A stretch of DNA of 64,000 bases from Dechloromonas sp. Its GTDB lineage: Bacteria; Pseudomonadota; Gammaproteobacteria; Burkholderiales; Rhodocyclaceae. Both the position numbers and the translations under genes were made by a program. The stretch lies in assembly GCA_016790815.1 (NCBI GenBank), contig JAEUOG010000032.1, positions 26,756 to 90,755 on the forward strand, given 5' to 3'. Under the pieces are notes generated by a model, which had not been told where the DNA came from, did no database searches, and was given only the letters and a program-made list of their open reading frames with translations. The first letter of the stretch is position 1; each line of letters starts with the position of its first letter. This document shows positions 17,226-25,907 of the stretch, one piece after another.

Positions 17226-17256
17226 CTTGCGGAGGTTGGCCCAGGGGCCACACTCT

Positions 17257-17292
17257 AAATTCGGGCTTTTTTTCCCGTTGACCGCAGAAGTT
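17257..17292 (+). repeat. Dispersed 36-bp element, copy 9
   Basis: Plus-strand copy, AAATTCGGGC, TTTTTTT then GTTGACCGCAGAAG, in the divergent gap before the radical SAM gene. Confidence 0.85.
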
Positions 17293-17349
17293 TCCCGAGC
17301 GGCATTGCGGCAGGACGTGACTATTCGCGGATGCTGTCAAAATGGCGAC

Positions 17350-18918
17350 ATGCCACCTGCCATCATCCTTAGTACGCTCAACGCCAAATTCATCCATGTC
17401 TCGCTTGGACTGCGCTACCTGCTGGCCAATTTGGCGCGGCATGGCGGGGCAGATCTGCGCGAGCAAACGGTATTGCGAGAATTCACCATAGCCCGGCCGG
17501 TACCGGAAATCGTTGACGCCCTGCTCGGCGAACTTGGCGATCCGGACGACGGTGCGGTGCAAGTCATCGGTTTTGGCGTGTATATCTGGAACGTGGTCCC
17601 CACCACCGAAGTCGTCCGGCGCCTCAAAGAGGCCCGCCCCGCCCTGAAAATCGTTCTCGGTGGGCCGGAAGTCAGTTACGAGTGGGAAGATCAGGAAATA
17701 GTCCGGCTGGCCGACCACCTGATCACCGGCTGGGGCGACGTCAGCTTTCCAAAACTATGCCGCGCCCTGCTCCACGGCCCGCGGCCCCTCATGAAAGTGA
17801 TCACTGGCGAGCAACTGGCGCTGGCCGATATCGACCTGCCCTACGCCGAGTTCAGGGCCGACGATCTGGCCCAACGCCTGCTCTACGTCGAGGCCTCGCG
17901 TGGTTGCCCGTTCAAATGCGAGTTCTGCCTCAGCGCACTCGACAAGACCGCCTGGGCCTTCGATCAGGCGCGCTTTCTTGCAGCGCTGGAAAGCCTTTAC
18001 CAGCGGGGCGCACGCAATTTCAAGTTCGTCGACCGAACCTTCAACCTGAAAATTGATAGCTCGCTAGCCATCCTGCAATTCTTCCTCGACCGCCTGACAC
18101 CGGATCTTTTCCTGCATTTCGAGGTTATCCCGGACCATCTGCCGGAACGATTGAAGGAGATGATCGCCCACTTCCCGCCCGGTGTGCTGCAATTCGAAAT
18201 CGGCATTCAGACTTTCAATCCACAGGTCCAGCAAGCCATTTCGCGCCGGCAGGACAATGACAAAACCTGTGAAAACATCCACTGGCTGGTCAATCAGAGC
18301 CACGCCCATCTGCACACTGATCTCATCTTCGGACTGCCTGGCGAAACCCTTGCCAGCTTCGCAGCTGGGTTTGACCGTCTCTACGCGCTGCGTCCGCATG
18401 AAATTCAACTTGGCGTCCTCAAACGCCTGCGTGGCACCCCTATCGTGCGCCATAGCGCGGCCAGCGGCATGGTCTATGACGCCAAAGCACCCTACACCGT
18501 GCGGCAAACGGCGGCCGTTGATGCACCAACTGTCCAGCGTTTCACCCGCCTCGCCCGCTACTGGGATCTGATCGCCAATTCCGGCCGCTTCCCCCAAACC
18601 CTGTCGCGCCTGCTTGCCGTCCCCTCGCCCTTTGCGGCCTTTCTCGCCTTCGCCGACTGGTTATGGAATAGCACTGCCCAGACCAGCCGACTGACCCCGG
18701 AGAATCTGGTCGATGCGCTGTTTGTATATCTGACCGACCTGATGGGAGTGGAGGCGGACGGCGTTCGCCAGAGCCTGCTTGCCGACTATCAATCCAGCGG
18801 CGCCCGTGGCAACCCTGCCTGTCTGAAGGGTTTGCTGTCGGATAGGGCAGATCCGTTGCCGCGTGCAGCAAGAGCGCTGGCGCTGCGGCAGGACAGGCAT
18901 GGTGGAACACTCGGTTAA
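17350..18918 (+). CDS. B12-binding-domain radical SAM protein
   Basis: A 522-residue protein. An N-terminal cobalamin-binding-like Rossmann region (VIGFGVYIWN, KIVLGGPEVSYE, about residues 1-150) is followed by a radical SAM core. CPFKCEFC (CxxxCxxC) ligates the 4Fe-4S cluster, with later core segments FKFVDRTFNLK and TDLIFGLPGE, and a C-terminal helical DUF4080-like part. Such enzymes carry out radical methylations or other B12/SAM chemistry on unknown substrates. The start was set at ATG 17350; the open frame extends upstream to 16984 through the decayed ORF and repeats, which is not credible. Its insertion splits the NodI/NodJ-like exporter genes. Confidence 0.87.
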   Translation: MPPAIILSTLNAKFIHVSLGLRYLLANLARHGGADLREQTVLREFTIARPVPEIVDALLGELGDPDDGAVQVIGFGVYIWNVVPTTEVVRRLKEARPALKIVLGGPEVSYEWEDQEIVRLADHLITGWGDVSFPKLCRALLHGPRPLMKVITGEQLALADIDLPYAEFRADDLAQRLLYVEASRGCPFKCEFCLSALDKTAWAFDQARFLAALESLYQRGARNFKFVDRTFNLKIDSSLAILQFFLDRLTPDLFLHFEVIPDHLPERLKEMIAHFPPGVLQFEIGIQTFNPQVQQAISRRQDNDKTCENIHWLVNQSHAHLHTDLIFGLPGETLASFAAGFDRLYALRPHEIQLGVLKRLRGTPIVRHSAASGMVYDAKAPYTVRQTAAVDAPTVQRFTRLARYWDLIANSGRFPQTLSRLLAVPSPFAAFLAFADWLWNSTAQTSRLTPENLVDALFVYLTDLMGVEADGVRQSLLADYQSSGARGNPACLKGLLSDRADPLPRAARALALRQDRHGGTLG

Positions 18919-18965
18919 ACGCAGGTTTTCCCGGCGTCGTACTGCTGTAGCGTGCGGTGAATGTT

Positions 18966-19004
18966 CTGCTGCGGTCGACGCCCTGCCGGGCTGAAAACGG
19001 GATC
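18966..19004 (-). repeat. Dispersed 36-bp element, copy 10
   Basis: Minus-strand copy, GATCCCGTTTT, longer spacer, then GTCGACCGCAGCAG, between the convergent radical SAM and unknown secreted-protein genes. More diverged than most copies. Confidence 0.55.
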
Positions 19005-19605
19005 AGCCAAACTTGCGCTGGTGCACTTCGACGGCTTTCAGACGGGCTTCCTTGAGGCGACTCAGCACTGATTCAGGAAGTGCTTCGCCGGCATCCTGTA
19101 CCTGGTTCAGAGCGAGGGCCTCCACCGCCTTCAGCCGCGCCATCATCAGGCGGAGCCGAATGTGGTCGGGTAGCTCGTCGGCACGGGCCTTCTCGTTTTC
19201 GGATTCCTCGACCACCCGGGGGCGGCTGAAGGATCGATGCAAAACGAGATCGTCAAGGCCGCTCTGGTTGTCGCCACCGGTGTCATACGCGTCGTCGTGT
19301 TGCCCGCTGGATCGCTTGCTGGCGGTCAGCAGGGCGACCTGGCGGCGCTCGGTCCTCGATAGCAGTATGGTTGGCGCCGGCATCTTCCTGGCTTGCTGAA
19401 GCTTGCGGGCAGCCCGCTTTCTGGCTGCCTGGTCGTCAAGTTTCAGGACTTCGATGACCGGAAAGGGAGCAGGAATGGCAGAGATGGCGACACCCTGCGC
19501 AGTTTCCGACATGTCGACGATGGATGGTGCATCGGAAACAGTTTCCGATGCACAGAAGCCTACCGTCGAGTATGCGAGCACTGTCGCGAGCAACCACTGG
19601 CGCAT
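19003..19605 (-). CDS. Unknown secreted protein with ARLKAVE repeats
   Basis: A 200-residue protein I do not recognise. A signal peptide (MRQWLLATVLAYSTVGFCA) is followed by a charged, low-complexity region rich in Arg, Lys and Glu. Near the C-terminus two related units appear: LMMARLKAVEALALNQ and LKEARLKAVEVHQ, about 35 residues apart. The ATG at 19605 was preferred over a TTG 12 bases upstream. It is flanked by the NodI-like ATPase gene upstream and the convergent radical SAM gene downstream. No function is proposed. Confidence 0.6.
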   Translation of the reverse strand: MRQWLLATVLAYSTVGFCASETVSDAPSIVDMSETAQGVAISAIPAPFPVIEVLKLDDQAARKRAARKLQQARKMPAPTILLSRTERRQVALLTASKRSSGQHDDAYDTGGDNQSGLDDLVLHRSFSRPRVVEESENEKARADELPDHIRLRLMMARLKAVEALALNQVQDAGEALPESVLSRLKEARLKAVEVHQRKFG

Positions 19606-19724
19606 TGCCAATTCCAATTCAAGTCAATGCAATATTCTAGCATATTCTGGAAAATTTCCCATCAAAACATGGATTTGGCATATACCAGAAACAGCCGGAG
19701 GGCCTGCAAAAGGAGGCAGCGGGC

Positions 19725-20642
19725 TCAGTCGCGCAGTTCGCGACCGGTCAGTTTGATAAAAACGTCTTCGAGATTGGAGGCGCGATGGACGTAGCGCAGG
19801 CCGTCGACCTCGGCCAGCCGGGCCAGCAGTTGGCGCGGGTCGCGACAGTAGAAAAAGGCAGTTTCGCCGCTGGTTTCGACGCGCTCGGCCAGATGCTTTT
19901 CATTTTTGACGAAATTGTCCAGTTGACCGTGGTATTCGTCGTAAACCTCGATCACCTGCGGCTCGATCTGCTCGGCGATCAGCTGGCGCGGGCTGCCTTC
20001 GGCGATCTTCCGGCCATGGTCGATGACGATAAGCGTGTCGCACAGGCGTTCAGCTTCGTCCATGAAATGCGTTGTCAGAATCAGTGTCTTGCCCGCCGAT
20101 TTGAGCTGTTTGAGGCGATCCCAGATCAGGTGGCGTGCCTGCGGGTCGAGGCCGGTGGTTGGCTCGTCGAGGAAAATGATGTCGGGGTCGTTGACCATCG
20201 CCCGGGCCAGCGTCAGCCGACGCTTCATGCCGCCGGAAAGTGTCGACAAGCGGGCGCCGGCCTTGCTCGACAGGCCGGCAAAGTCGAGCAGTTGTGGGAT
20301 CTTGGCACGGATCTCGGCGTCCTTGAGCCCGAAGTAGCGGCCGAAGACGAGCAGGTTTTCGGCGCAGGTGAAATCGGGGTCGAGATTGTCGAATTGGGGT
20401 ACGACGCCAATGCGTGCCCGCGCCGCCTGAGCGTCGTCGGGAATGGCGTGGCCGTTGAGCACGATTTCGCCGCTGTCCGGCCCGGTCAGGCCAAGGCAGA
20501 GGCGCAGCGTTGTCGTCTTGCCGGCGCCGTTCGGGCCGAGCAGGCCGAAACAGGTGCCGGCTTCGACAGCGAACGACAGGCCGGCAACGACTTCGTTGCC
20601 GGCGTAGGTCTTGCGCAGTTCGCTTGCGGTCAGTGCCGCCAT
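19725..20642 (-). CDS. ABC transporter ATP-binding protein, NodI-like
   Basis: A 305-residue ATPase. Walker [10 protein letters not shown] is at about residues 34-42, the Q-loop in [10 protein letters not shown], the signature LSGGMKRR and Walker [14 protein letters not shown]. It should energise the NodJ-like permease at 16051-16821. Its start overlaps the upstream hydrolase gene by 13 bases. A repeat copy near the 3' end encodes [15 protein letters not shown], in the C-terminal regulatory region outside the nucleotide-binding core. Confidence 0.92.
   Translation of the reverse strand: MAALTASELRKTYAGNEVVAGLSFAVEAGTCFGLLGPNGAGKTTTLRLCLGLTGPDSGEIVLNGHAIPDDAQAARARIGVVPQFDNLDPDFTCAENLLVFGRYFGLKDAEIRAKIPQLLDFAGLSSKAGARLSTLSGGMKRRLTLARAMVNDPDIIFLDEPTTGLDPQARHLIWDRLKQLKSAGKTLILTTHFMDEAERLCDTLIVIDHGRKIAEGSPRQLIAEQIEPQVIEVYDEYHGQLDNFVKNEKHLAERVETSGETAFFYCRDPRQLLARLAEVDGLRYVHRASNLEDVFIKLTGRELRD
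19901..19936 (+). repeat. Dispersed 36-bp element, copy 11
   Basis: Plus-strand copy, CATTTTTGACG, AAATT then AGTTGACCGTGG, inside the NodI-like ATPase gene. Confidence 0.65.
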
Positions 20643-21268
20643 GCGCGGGTGACGATGTCGCGGATCTGGTGCAGGCGACGGTGGAAAAAGTGATCGGCCC
20701 CCGGCACAACGACGACTGGCAGGTCGAGCGGCAGCGCCCAGGCGAAGACATTGTCCAGCGGTACGGTTTCGTCGGACGAGCCATGGATGACGATGGTGTC
20801 GTGCGGGACGGCCTCGGTATCGTATTGGCGGCTACCTTCGACAAAACCGGCGGCGGTGCCGACCAGCACCAGGCGCTGGGCCGGGTGGCCGGCGTCGACG
20901 AGGCGCTTGGCGACGCGGGTCTGGCAAAAGGCGCCAAACGAAAAGCCGGCCAGCGCGACGGGCAGATTGCCGCAGCGGCACTTGGTGTCTTCGAGCACGG
21001 CCAGCAGGTCGTCGACTTCGCCACGGCCTTCGTCATGCACGCCTTCGGTACCACCGACGCCGCGGAAGTTCGGGCGAAACGCGGCGTAGCCGAGATTGGT
21101 GAAGGTCTTGGCCAGCGTGTAGGCGACCTTGTTGGTGTTGGCGCCACCGCCGATCGGGTGCGGGTGGGCGATCAGCGCGATGCCCCTCGGAGCGTCCGGG
21201 CGCTCCATGATGACTTCGATCTTGCCGACCGGGCCATCGACGAAAATTCTCTCTTCGACGACTTTCAT
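20630..21268 (-). CDS. Alpha/beta hydrolase (KANL3/Tex30-like)
   Basis: A 212-residue cytosolic hydrolase with HPHPIGGG near the N-terminus, nucleophile elbow GFSFGAF, acid candidate in GSSDETVP and histidine in PGADHFFHR. This matches the short alpha/beta hydrolases often annotated as dienelactone-hydrolase-like or CocE/NonD-related. The start at 21268 overlaps the ferredoxin-like gene by 4 bases. Substrate unknown. Confidence 0.85.
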   Translation of the reverse strand: MKVVEERIFVDGPVGKIEVIMERPDAPRGIALIAHPHPIGGGANTNKVAYTLAKTFTNLGYAAFRPNFRGVGGTEGVHDEGRGEVDDLLAVLEDTKCRCGNLPVALAGFSFGAFCQTRVAKRLVDAGHPAQRLVLVGTAAGFVEGSRQYDTEAVPHDTIVIHGSSDETVPLDNVFAWALPLDLPVVVVPGADHFFHRRLHQIRDIVTRAWRH

Positions 21269-21573
21269 ATTTTCAGACGCTCCACGACGCGACCATGGAT
21301 CAGGTGTTCCTGGATGATTTCCTCGACGTCTTCCTTGTCCACATAGGTGTACCAGACGGCTTCCGGATACACGACCATGACCGGCCCCTGATCGCAGCGG
21401 TCGAGGCAGCCGGCCTTGTTGATGCGGACCTTGCCCTCGCCCTTCATCTTGAGTTGGGCGATGCGGTCCTTGGCGTAGGTTTGCATTTCGGTTGCGCCGA
21501 GGGCGTTGCAGCAGGTTTCGCCGGGCTCGCGCTGGTTGCAGCAGAAAAAGACGTGGTGCTTGAAATGGCTCAT
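21265..21573 (-). CDS. Thioredoxin-like [2Fe-2S] ferredoxin
   Basis: A 102-residue protein with a four-cysteine pattern: the first cysteines in FFCCNQREPGETCC and a pair in NKAGCLDRCDQGP. This is typical of the thioredoxin-fold [2Fe-2S] proteins (NuoE-like or CobW-linked ferredoxins). It would serve as a small electron carrier; no partner oxidoreductase is nearby, and the coupled hydrolase gives no clue. It begins an operon with the hydrolase and the NodI-like ATPase. Confidence 0.85.
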   Translation of the reverse strand: MSHFKHHVFFCCNQREPGETCCNALGATEMQTYAKDRIAQLKMKGEGKVRINKAGCLDRCDQGPVMVVYPEAVWYTYVDKEDVEEIIQEHLIHGRVVERLKI

Positions 21574-21659
21574 GCGGACTCTCCTTTGGGGTCATCCATT
21601 ATAGGCGAGGCGGTTTCACGTGGAACGCTGGCGGCGGATTAGAGGTCGACGACGCCTTT

Positions 21660-22043
21660 TCAGCCGGCAGCTTGGCGGGACGATCCAACTTTGCGGTATT
21701 GCGCAGCCAGCGCTTCGGCAACGTCGCCGATGAGCCGGTACGGGAGCGGTTTATCGAGTGGAAAGCTCAGATTGCCTTTCGGTCCGCGGAATTGTGCCAG
21801 GCTTTCAATCAGCGACTGATCGGCAGTGAGGGGCGGATAGATGCCGATGTGTTTCTTGAATGCCGCAAAGTAGGGAAAAACCTTGCCGAGTCGAAATGCC
21901 GGAACGTTGTAGCCGATGCAGCGGACGGCTTCCGGAAGCCGCGCTTCGACCTCTCTCTGGATCATGTGCAGGATGAGCTGAACAGCATGTGGCTGCGCGG
22001 CAAAGTATTGGTCATGCGATTCGTAGTGGACGGATGAGGGCAT
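21660..22043 (-). CDS. DUF1801 family protein
   Basis: A 127-residue protein with the DUF1801 layout (RCIGYNVPAFRLGK, PYFAAFKKHIGIYP, GNLSFPLDKPLP), similar to the YdhG/iron-chaperone-like domain. No catalytic residues can be named. It lies 5 bases downstream of the P-type ATPase gene, so it is probably co-transcribed. Confidence 0.8.
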   Translation of the reverse strand: MPSSVHYESHDQYFAAQPHAVQLILHMIQREVEARLPEAVRCIGYNVPAFRLGKVFPYFAAFKKHIGIYPPLTADQSLIESLAQFRGPKGNLSFPLDKPLPYRLIGDVAEALAAQYRKVGSSRQAAG

Positions 22044-22048
22044 GGGGA

Positions 22049-24763
22049 TCAGCTCCGGGTCGTGGCTTTTCGTGCCATGCCTTGCTCAAGGGCAACGACG
22101 GCTGAGGAAAACACGGCAAAGCTGACGATAGTTGCCCACTCTTCGAGCCCGATAGGTGCTGTCTGGAACAACTGGTTCATCATCGGCAGATAGGTCAGCA
22201 GGATTTGCAGGGTGAGCATGGTGGCAATGCCGGCCCAGATCCACGGGTTGGAAAACAGCCCCTGTTTCCAGAAACCCTGGGTCAGCGAGCGGCAGTTGAA
22301 GAGGTAGGCCATTTCGACCATGACGAAGACGTTGACGGCGACAGTGCGCGCTTCGGCCAGGCTGTGGCCCTGCTCCAGCTCGCGCAGGAAAAGGCCGAAG
22401 GCGCCGGCCAGCAGCAGGAATGAAACGAGGACGATGCGGCGGATCAGGGCAACATCGAGTACCGGCTGGTCCAGCCGGCGCGGCGGGCGGTGCATGATGC
22501 CGCGCTCGATCGGCTCGAAGGCGAGGGGCAGGCCGATCAGCACGGCCGTAGTCATGTTGATCCACAGGATTTGCAGCGGCGTGATGGGTATCATGGCCCC
22601 GAAGAGGATGGCGGCGACGATGACGAGACCTTCGCCGAAATTGGTCGGTAGCGTCCAGGTGATGAATTTGACGAGGTTGTCCCAGACGCCGCGTCCCTCC
22701 TCGACGGCCGCTTCGATGCTGGCGAAATTGTCGTCGGTAAGGACCATGGCTGCGGCTTCCTTGGCCACTTCGGTGCCGGCCAGGCCCATGGCGATGCCGA
22801 TGTCGGCCTGTTTGAGGGCTGGCGCGTCATTGACGCCGTCGCCGGTCATCGCGACGACTTCACCGCGCGCCTGGAGGGCGCGGACAAGGCGCAGCTTCTG
22901 TTCCGGTTCGACGCGGGCGAAGACGTCGACGCTGTGGGCTGCTTCGCCCAGCGCCGTGTCGTCGAGCAGGGCCAGTTCGCGGCCGGTCAGCGCTTCTTCT
23001 GCGCTCAGTCCGATTTGACGGGCGATGGCGAGCGCGGTGACGGCGTGGTCGCCGGTGATCATCTTGACCCGGATGCCGGCCGAATGGCAGTTGCGGATGG
23101 CGCTGACGGCGGCCTTGCGCGGCGGGTCGATCATGCCGACGATGCCGATCAGCGTGAGCTTGTCGATGCCTTCCACGGTTAACCGGAAATTTTGGTCAAA
23201 ATCGAAATTCTTCCGGGCCAGCAGCAGGACGCGCATGCCCTGTTCGGCATAAGCGTGGGCGACTTTTTCGATAGCCGCCGGGTCGATGGGCAGCGGCTGG
23301 CCGTTGGCCGACAACTGATCGGCGCACAGCGGCAGCAGGCGTTCGAGGGCGCCTTTGACGTAGACCACGCCCTGCCCGTCGCCCTCGTGGGCGGTGGCCA
23401 TGAATTGCCGGGTGGCGTCGAAAGGCAAGACGTCGCAACGCGGAAAGAGCTTGCCCAGCGTGTGCTCGTCGAGCTTGCCCTTGCGCGCGGCAACGATCAG
23501 CGCGGCTTCGGTCGGGTCGCCGGTTATTTTCCACTGGCCGTGTTCGTGGCGCAGCGAGGCATCGTTGCAAAGTGCACCGGCGATCAGGGCGTGGCGCAGC
23601 GCGCCGTCGACCTCGGCAGGCATCTCGTCGTGGGTGATAGGGCCTTCCGGCGCGTAACCGCGGCCGCCGACGGCATAACCTTCTCCGGCGCACCACAGGA
23701 CGCGCACGGTCATCGCGTTTTCGGTCAGCGTGCCGGTCTTGTCGGAGCAAATGACGGTTGTGCTGCCCAGTGTTTCGACCGCCGGCAGGTGGCGGATGAT
23801 GGCCCGCCGCTTGGCCATGCGGGCGACGCCGATGGCCAATGTGACGGTCACGGCCGCTGGCAGGCCTTCCGGAATGGCGCCAACGGCGAGCGCTACTGCC
23901 GCGATGAACATGTCGAATGCAGCTTCGCCACGGGCCAGGCCAACGCCGACGGTGAGCAGCGCCAGCCCGCCGATTGCCCACAGCAGCCAGTTGGAGAAAC
24001 GCGCCATCTTGCGCGTCAGCGGCGTGGCCAGATCGGGGGCGGCAGCGATAAGGCCGGCGATGCGCCCGGTTTCGGTGGCGTCACCGGTGGCGATGACCAG
24101 CCCGCTGCCCTGCCCGGCTACCACCGTCGTACCGGCGTAGGCCATGTTGAGGCGGTCGGCGAGCAGGGTGTCGGGGTGCAGTGGGTCGGCGTGCTTGCTG
24201 ACCGGCTGCGATTCGCCGGTCAGCATCGAATCGTCGGTGTGCAGTTCGTGGCCATGTACCAGGCGCAGGTCGGCCGGAATACGGTCGCCGGCGGCAAGCA
24301 TGACGACGTCGCCGGGGACCAGTAGCGTCGCGTCGAGTTGTTTGCGATGGCCGCCGCGGCGCACCGTGACGGGGGTGGCGACACTCCGCGCCAGGGCGGC
24401 AAGGGCGCCTTCGGCCTTGGCTTCCTGCCAGTAGCCGATGAAGGCATTGACCAGCACGACGCCAAAGATCACGCTGGCGTCCACGACCTCACCGAGGACG
24501 GCAGTGATCGCGCCGGCGGCAATCAGCACCAGGATCAGCGGTTGCATGACCTGCTCGGTGAAGCGGCGCCAGGCCGGCTTGCCGGGGCGTTCTGTCAGGC
24601 GATTGGCGCCGTGTCGGGTGAGTCGGGAGGCAGCTTCGTCATCGGTCAGGCCGCTGGCGTGATCGACCCCCAGTCGCCGGGCCGCGGCGTCAGCCGTGTC
24701 GGCATGCCAGACTAGGTCCGGCGCGTTGCCAGCAACAGGAAGGGTAGGGTCAGGAAGGGCCAT
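22049..24763 (-). CDS. Cation-translocating P-type ATPase (P2 type)
   Basis: A 904-residue pump. The order is an N-terminal cation-ATPase domain (LVWHADTADAAARRLGV), helices M1-M2, an actuator loop with TGES, the M4 motif AIPEGLPA, the phosphorylation site CSDKTGTLTEN and the hinge MTGDGVNDAPALK, then a C-terminal helix block. The IPEGLP motif places it with the Ca2+/Na+/Mn2+-type P2 pumps rather than heavy-metal P1B pumps. The start at 24763 follows the family start; it overlaps the VanZ-like gene by 52 bases. The longer frame upstream is antisense-free but lies within VanZ and is rejected. A repeat copy lies in the nucleotide-binding domain. Confidence 0.9.
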   Translation of the reverse strand: MALPDPTLPVAGNAPDLVWHADTADAAARRLGVDHASGLTDDEAASRLTRHGANRLTERPGKPAWRRFTEQVMQPLILVLIAAGAITAVLGEVVDASVIFGVVLVNAFIGYWQEAKAEGALAALARSVATPVTVRRGGHRKQLDATLLVPGDVVMLAAGDRIPADLRLVHGHELHTDDSMLTGESQPVSKHADPLHPDTLLADRLNMAYAGTTVVAGQGSGLVIATGDATETGRIAGLIAAAPDLATPLTRKMARFSNWLLWAIGGLALLTVGVGLARGEAAFDMFIAAVALAVGAIPEGLPAAVTVTLAIGVARMAKRRAIIRHLPAVETLGSTTVICSDKTGTLTENAMTVRVLWCAGEGYAVGGRGYAPEGPITHDEMPAEVDGALRHALIAGALCNDASLRHEHGQWKITGDPTEAALIVAARKGKLDEHTLGKLFPRCDVLPFDATRQFMATAHEGDGQGVVYVKGALERLLPLCADQLSANGQPLPIDPAAIEKVAHAYAEQGMRVLLLARKNFDFDQNFRLTVEGIDKLTLIGIVGMIDPPRKAAVSAIRNCHSAGIRVKMITGDHAVTALAIARQIGLSAEEALTGRELALLDDTALGEAAHSVDVFARVEPEQKLRLVRALQARGEVVAMTGDGVNDAPALKQADIGIAMGLAGTEVAKEAAAMVLTDDNFASIEAAVEEGRGVWDNLVKFITWTLPTNFGEGLVIVAAILFGAMIPITPLQILWINMTTAVLIGLPLAFEPIERGIMHRPPRRLDQPVLDVALIRRIVLVSFLLLAGAFGLFLRELEQGHSLAEARTVAVNVFVMVEMAYLFNCRSLTQGFWKQGLFSNPWIWAGIATMLTLQILLTYLPMMNQLFQTAPIGLEEWATIVSFAVFSSAVVALEQGMARKATTRS
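23168..23203 (-). repeat. Dispersed 36-bp element, copy 12
   Basis: Minus-strand copy, GATTTTGACC, AAAATTT then GGTTAACCGTGGAAGG, inside the P-type ATPase gene. The core has TTAA instead of TTGA and so keeps its palindrome. Confidence 0.7.
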
Positions 24764-25770
24764 AGGGTTGCGACCAAGCGCGTCAGGCCATTGAAATTGA
24801 GGAAATGCCCCTGTCGCCAGGTGGCAAGGGCAGCTTCCGAATAAGGATTGGGTGGCGCCATGTTCACCAGCACCGTGGCGGCCATCAAGGCCAGCGCAGT
24901 GATCATGTGACGCGGCGTCGCCGGCAGGGCAACGGCCACGCCAAGAATGGCGCTGCCGACGATCAGCCCGAGCCTGGCGCCGGGCGTCATCCAGGCCAGC
25001 GATTCGGCAGGACTGACCAGCACGGCCGCGGCGACCGTGCTGATGACCAAGCAGAGGAGCAGGAAAAGCGGCACGATGAGGTAGGCAAAAAGCAGGCGTG
25101 CACACAGCATGCGGACGATCAGCCCGACGGCAACGGCGTTGAAGGCAGTGATGCTGGCCTCGATCATGACGAAGCTCTCGGCAGCGAAGGGAACGGCGCC
25201 GGTCAAGCCGAAAATCTGGCGCACATCGCCGGCACCAAAGAGCAGCGTTTCCGGAGACAGTGGCACGAGTAGCCACAGACCGAGCAGCGTCAAGCCGAGT
25301 TCTGCATGCGGGATGGGGGCGATCAGCCGGTGCTGCAGTGCGGCGATGCGAGCGAAGACGCGCGGCCCGAGATGCTTCGCCAAAGCTGCTCCGAGCAGGC
25401 CGCCCAGCGCGTTGCAGGCGAGGTCGAGGTTGGATGGCACACGCGAAGGGAGCCAGGTTTGCACCGATTCAAGGCTGAAACTGACGCCTCCGGCGAGCAG
25501 TGCGGCGAGGATCAGCGCAGTGAATCGGCCGGGCAGGCTGCTCAGGGCCAGCGTCAGGAAGAAGCCGAGGGGAAGGTAGACCGCGACATTGGCGGCGAGG
25601 TCGAAGACGGTCCAGTAGCGTGGCCAGCCGCCATCCAGAAAGGCTATTGTCGAAACGCCGGTATCGCGCCAGCCGGTAAACGGGTGCAGGCTGCCGTACA
25701 CGACCAGCCCGAACCAGGCGAGCGCCAGGTAGCGGGAAAGCAGGATTGGGCCACGACCATGATGTGCCAT
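24712..25770 (-). CDS. VanZ family membrane protein
   Basis: A 352-residue polytopic membrane protein with the VanZ-like core (YGSLHPFTGW, DLAANVAVYLPLGF, PSNLDLACNALGGLLG) and additional hydrophobic segments toward the C-terminus. VanZ proteins alter envelope sensitivity to glycopeptides in some Gram-positives; in betaproteobacteria the role is unknown. It overlaps the P-type ATPase gene and is likely in one transcript with it. Confidence 0.85.
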   Translation of the reverse strand: MAHHGRGPILLSRYLALAWFGLVVYGSLHPFTGWRDTGVSTIAFLDGGWPRYWTVFDLAANVAVYLPLGFFLTLALSSLPGRFTALILAALLAGGVSFSLESVQTWLPSRVPSNLDLACNALGGLLGAALAKHLGPRVFARIAALQHRLIAPIPHAELGLTLLGLWLLVPLSPETLLFGAGDVRQIFGLTGAVPFAAESFVMIEASITAFNAVAVGLIVRMLCARLLFAYLIVPLFLLLCLVISTVAAAVLVSPAESLAWMTPGARLGLIVGSAILGVAVALPATPRHMITALALMAATVLVNMAPPNPYSEAALATWRQGHFLNFNGLTRLVATLWPFLTLPFLLLATRRT

Positions 25771-25907
25771 GACTCGATTTTAGGTGGGAATGGCCGGCCC
25801 GTCAGCACCCACGTGTTGTGACGATCGTGGCGGCAGAAGGGCCTTTGCGCTTGCGGGTTGCCACACTGTCAGTAGATTCCGCAGTGTCCAGGCTTTTCTG
25901 TTCAGCG

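Noticed and set aside
16051-20642. Nodulation or symbiosis function from NodI/NodJ similarity
   Set aside because: These names cover a broad ABC-2 exporter family; no nod genes are present. The NodB-type deacetylase is in another operon and is a common glycan-deacetylase fold.
23761-23790. TTTCGACCGCCGGCAGG in the P-type ATPase gene as a repeat copy
   Set aside because: Only part of the core matches and it encodes a conserved ATPase segment.
24764-25276. N-terminal extension of the P-type ATPase frame
   Set aside because: It runs through the VanZ-like gene in another frame and has no homology to P-type ATPases; the family start is at 24763.
25861-25892. Inverted repeat ACACTG...CAGTGT as terminator of the symporter gene
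   Set aside because: Six-base arms with a 13-base loop and no T-run on either strand; too weak.
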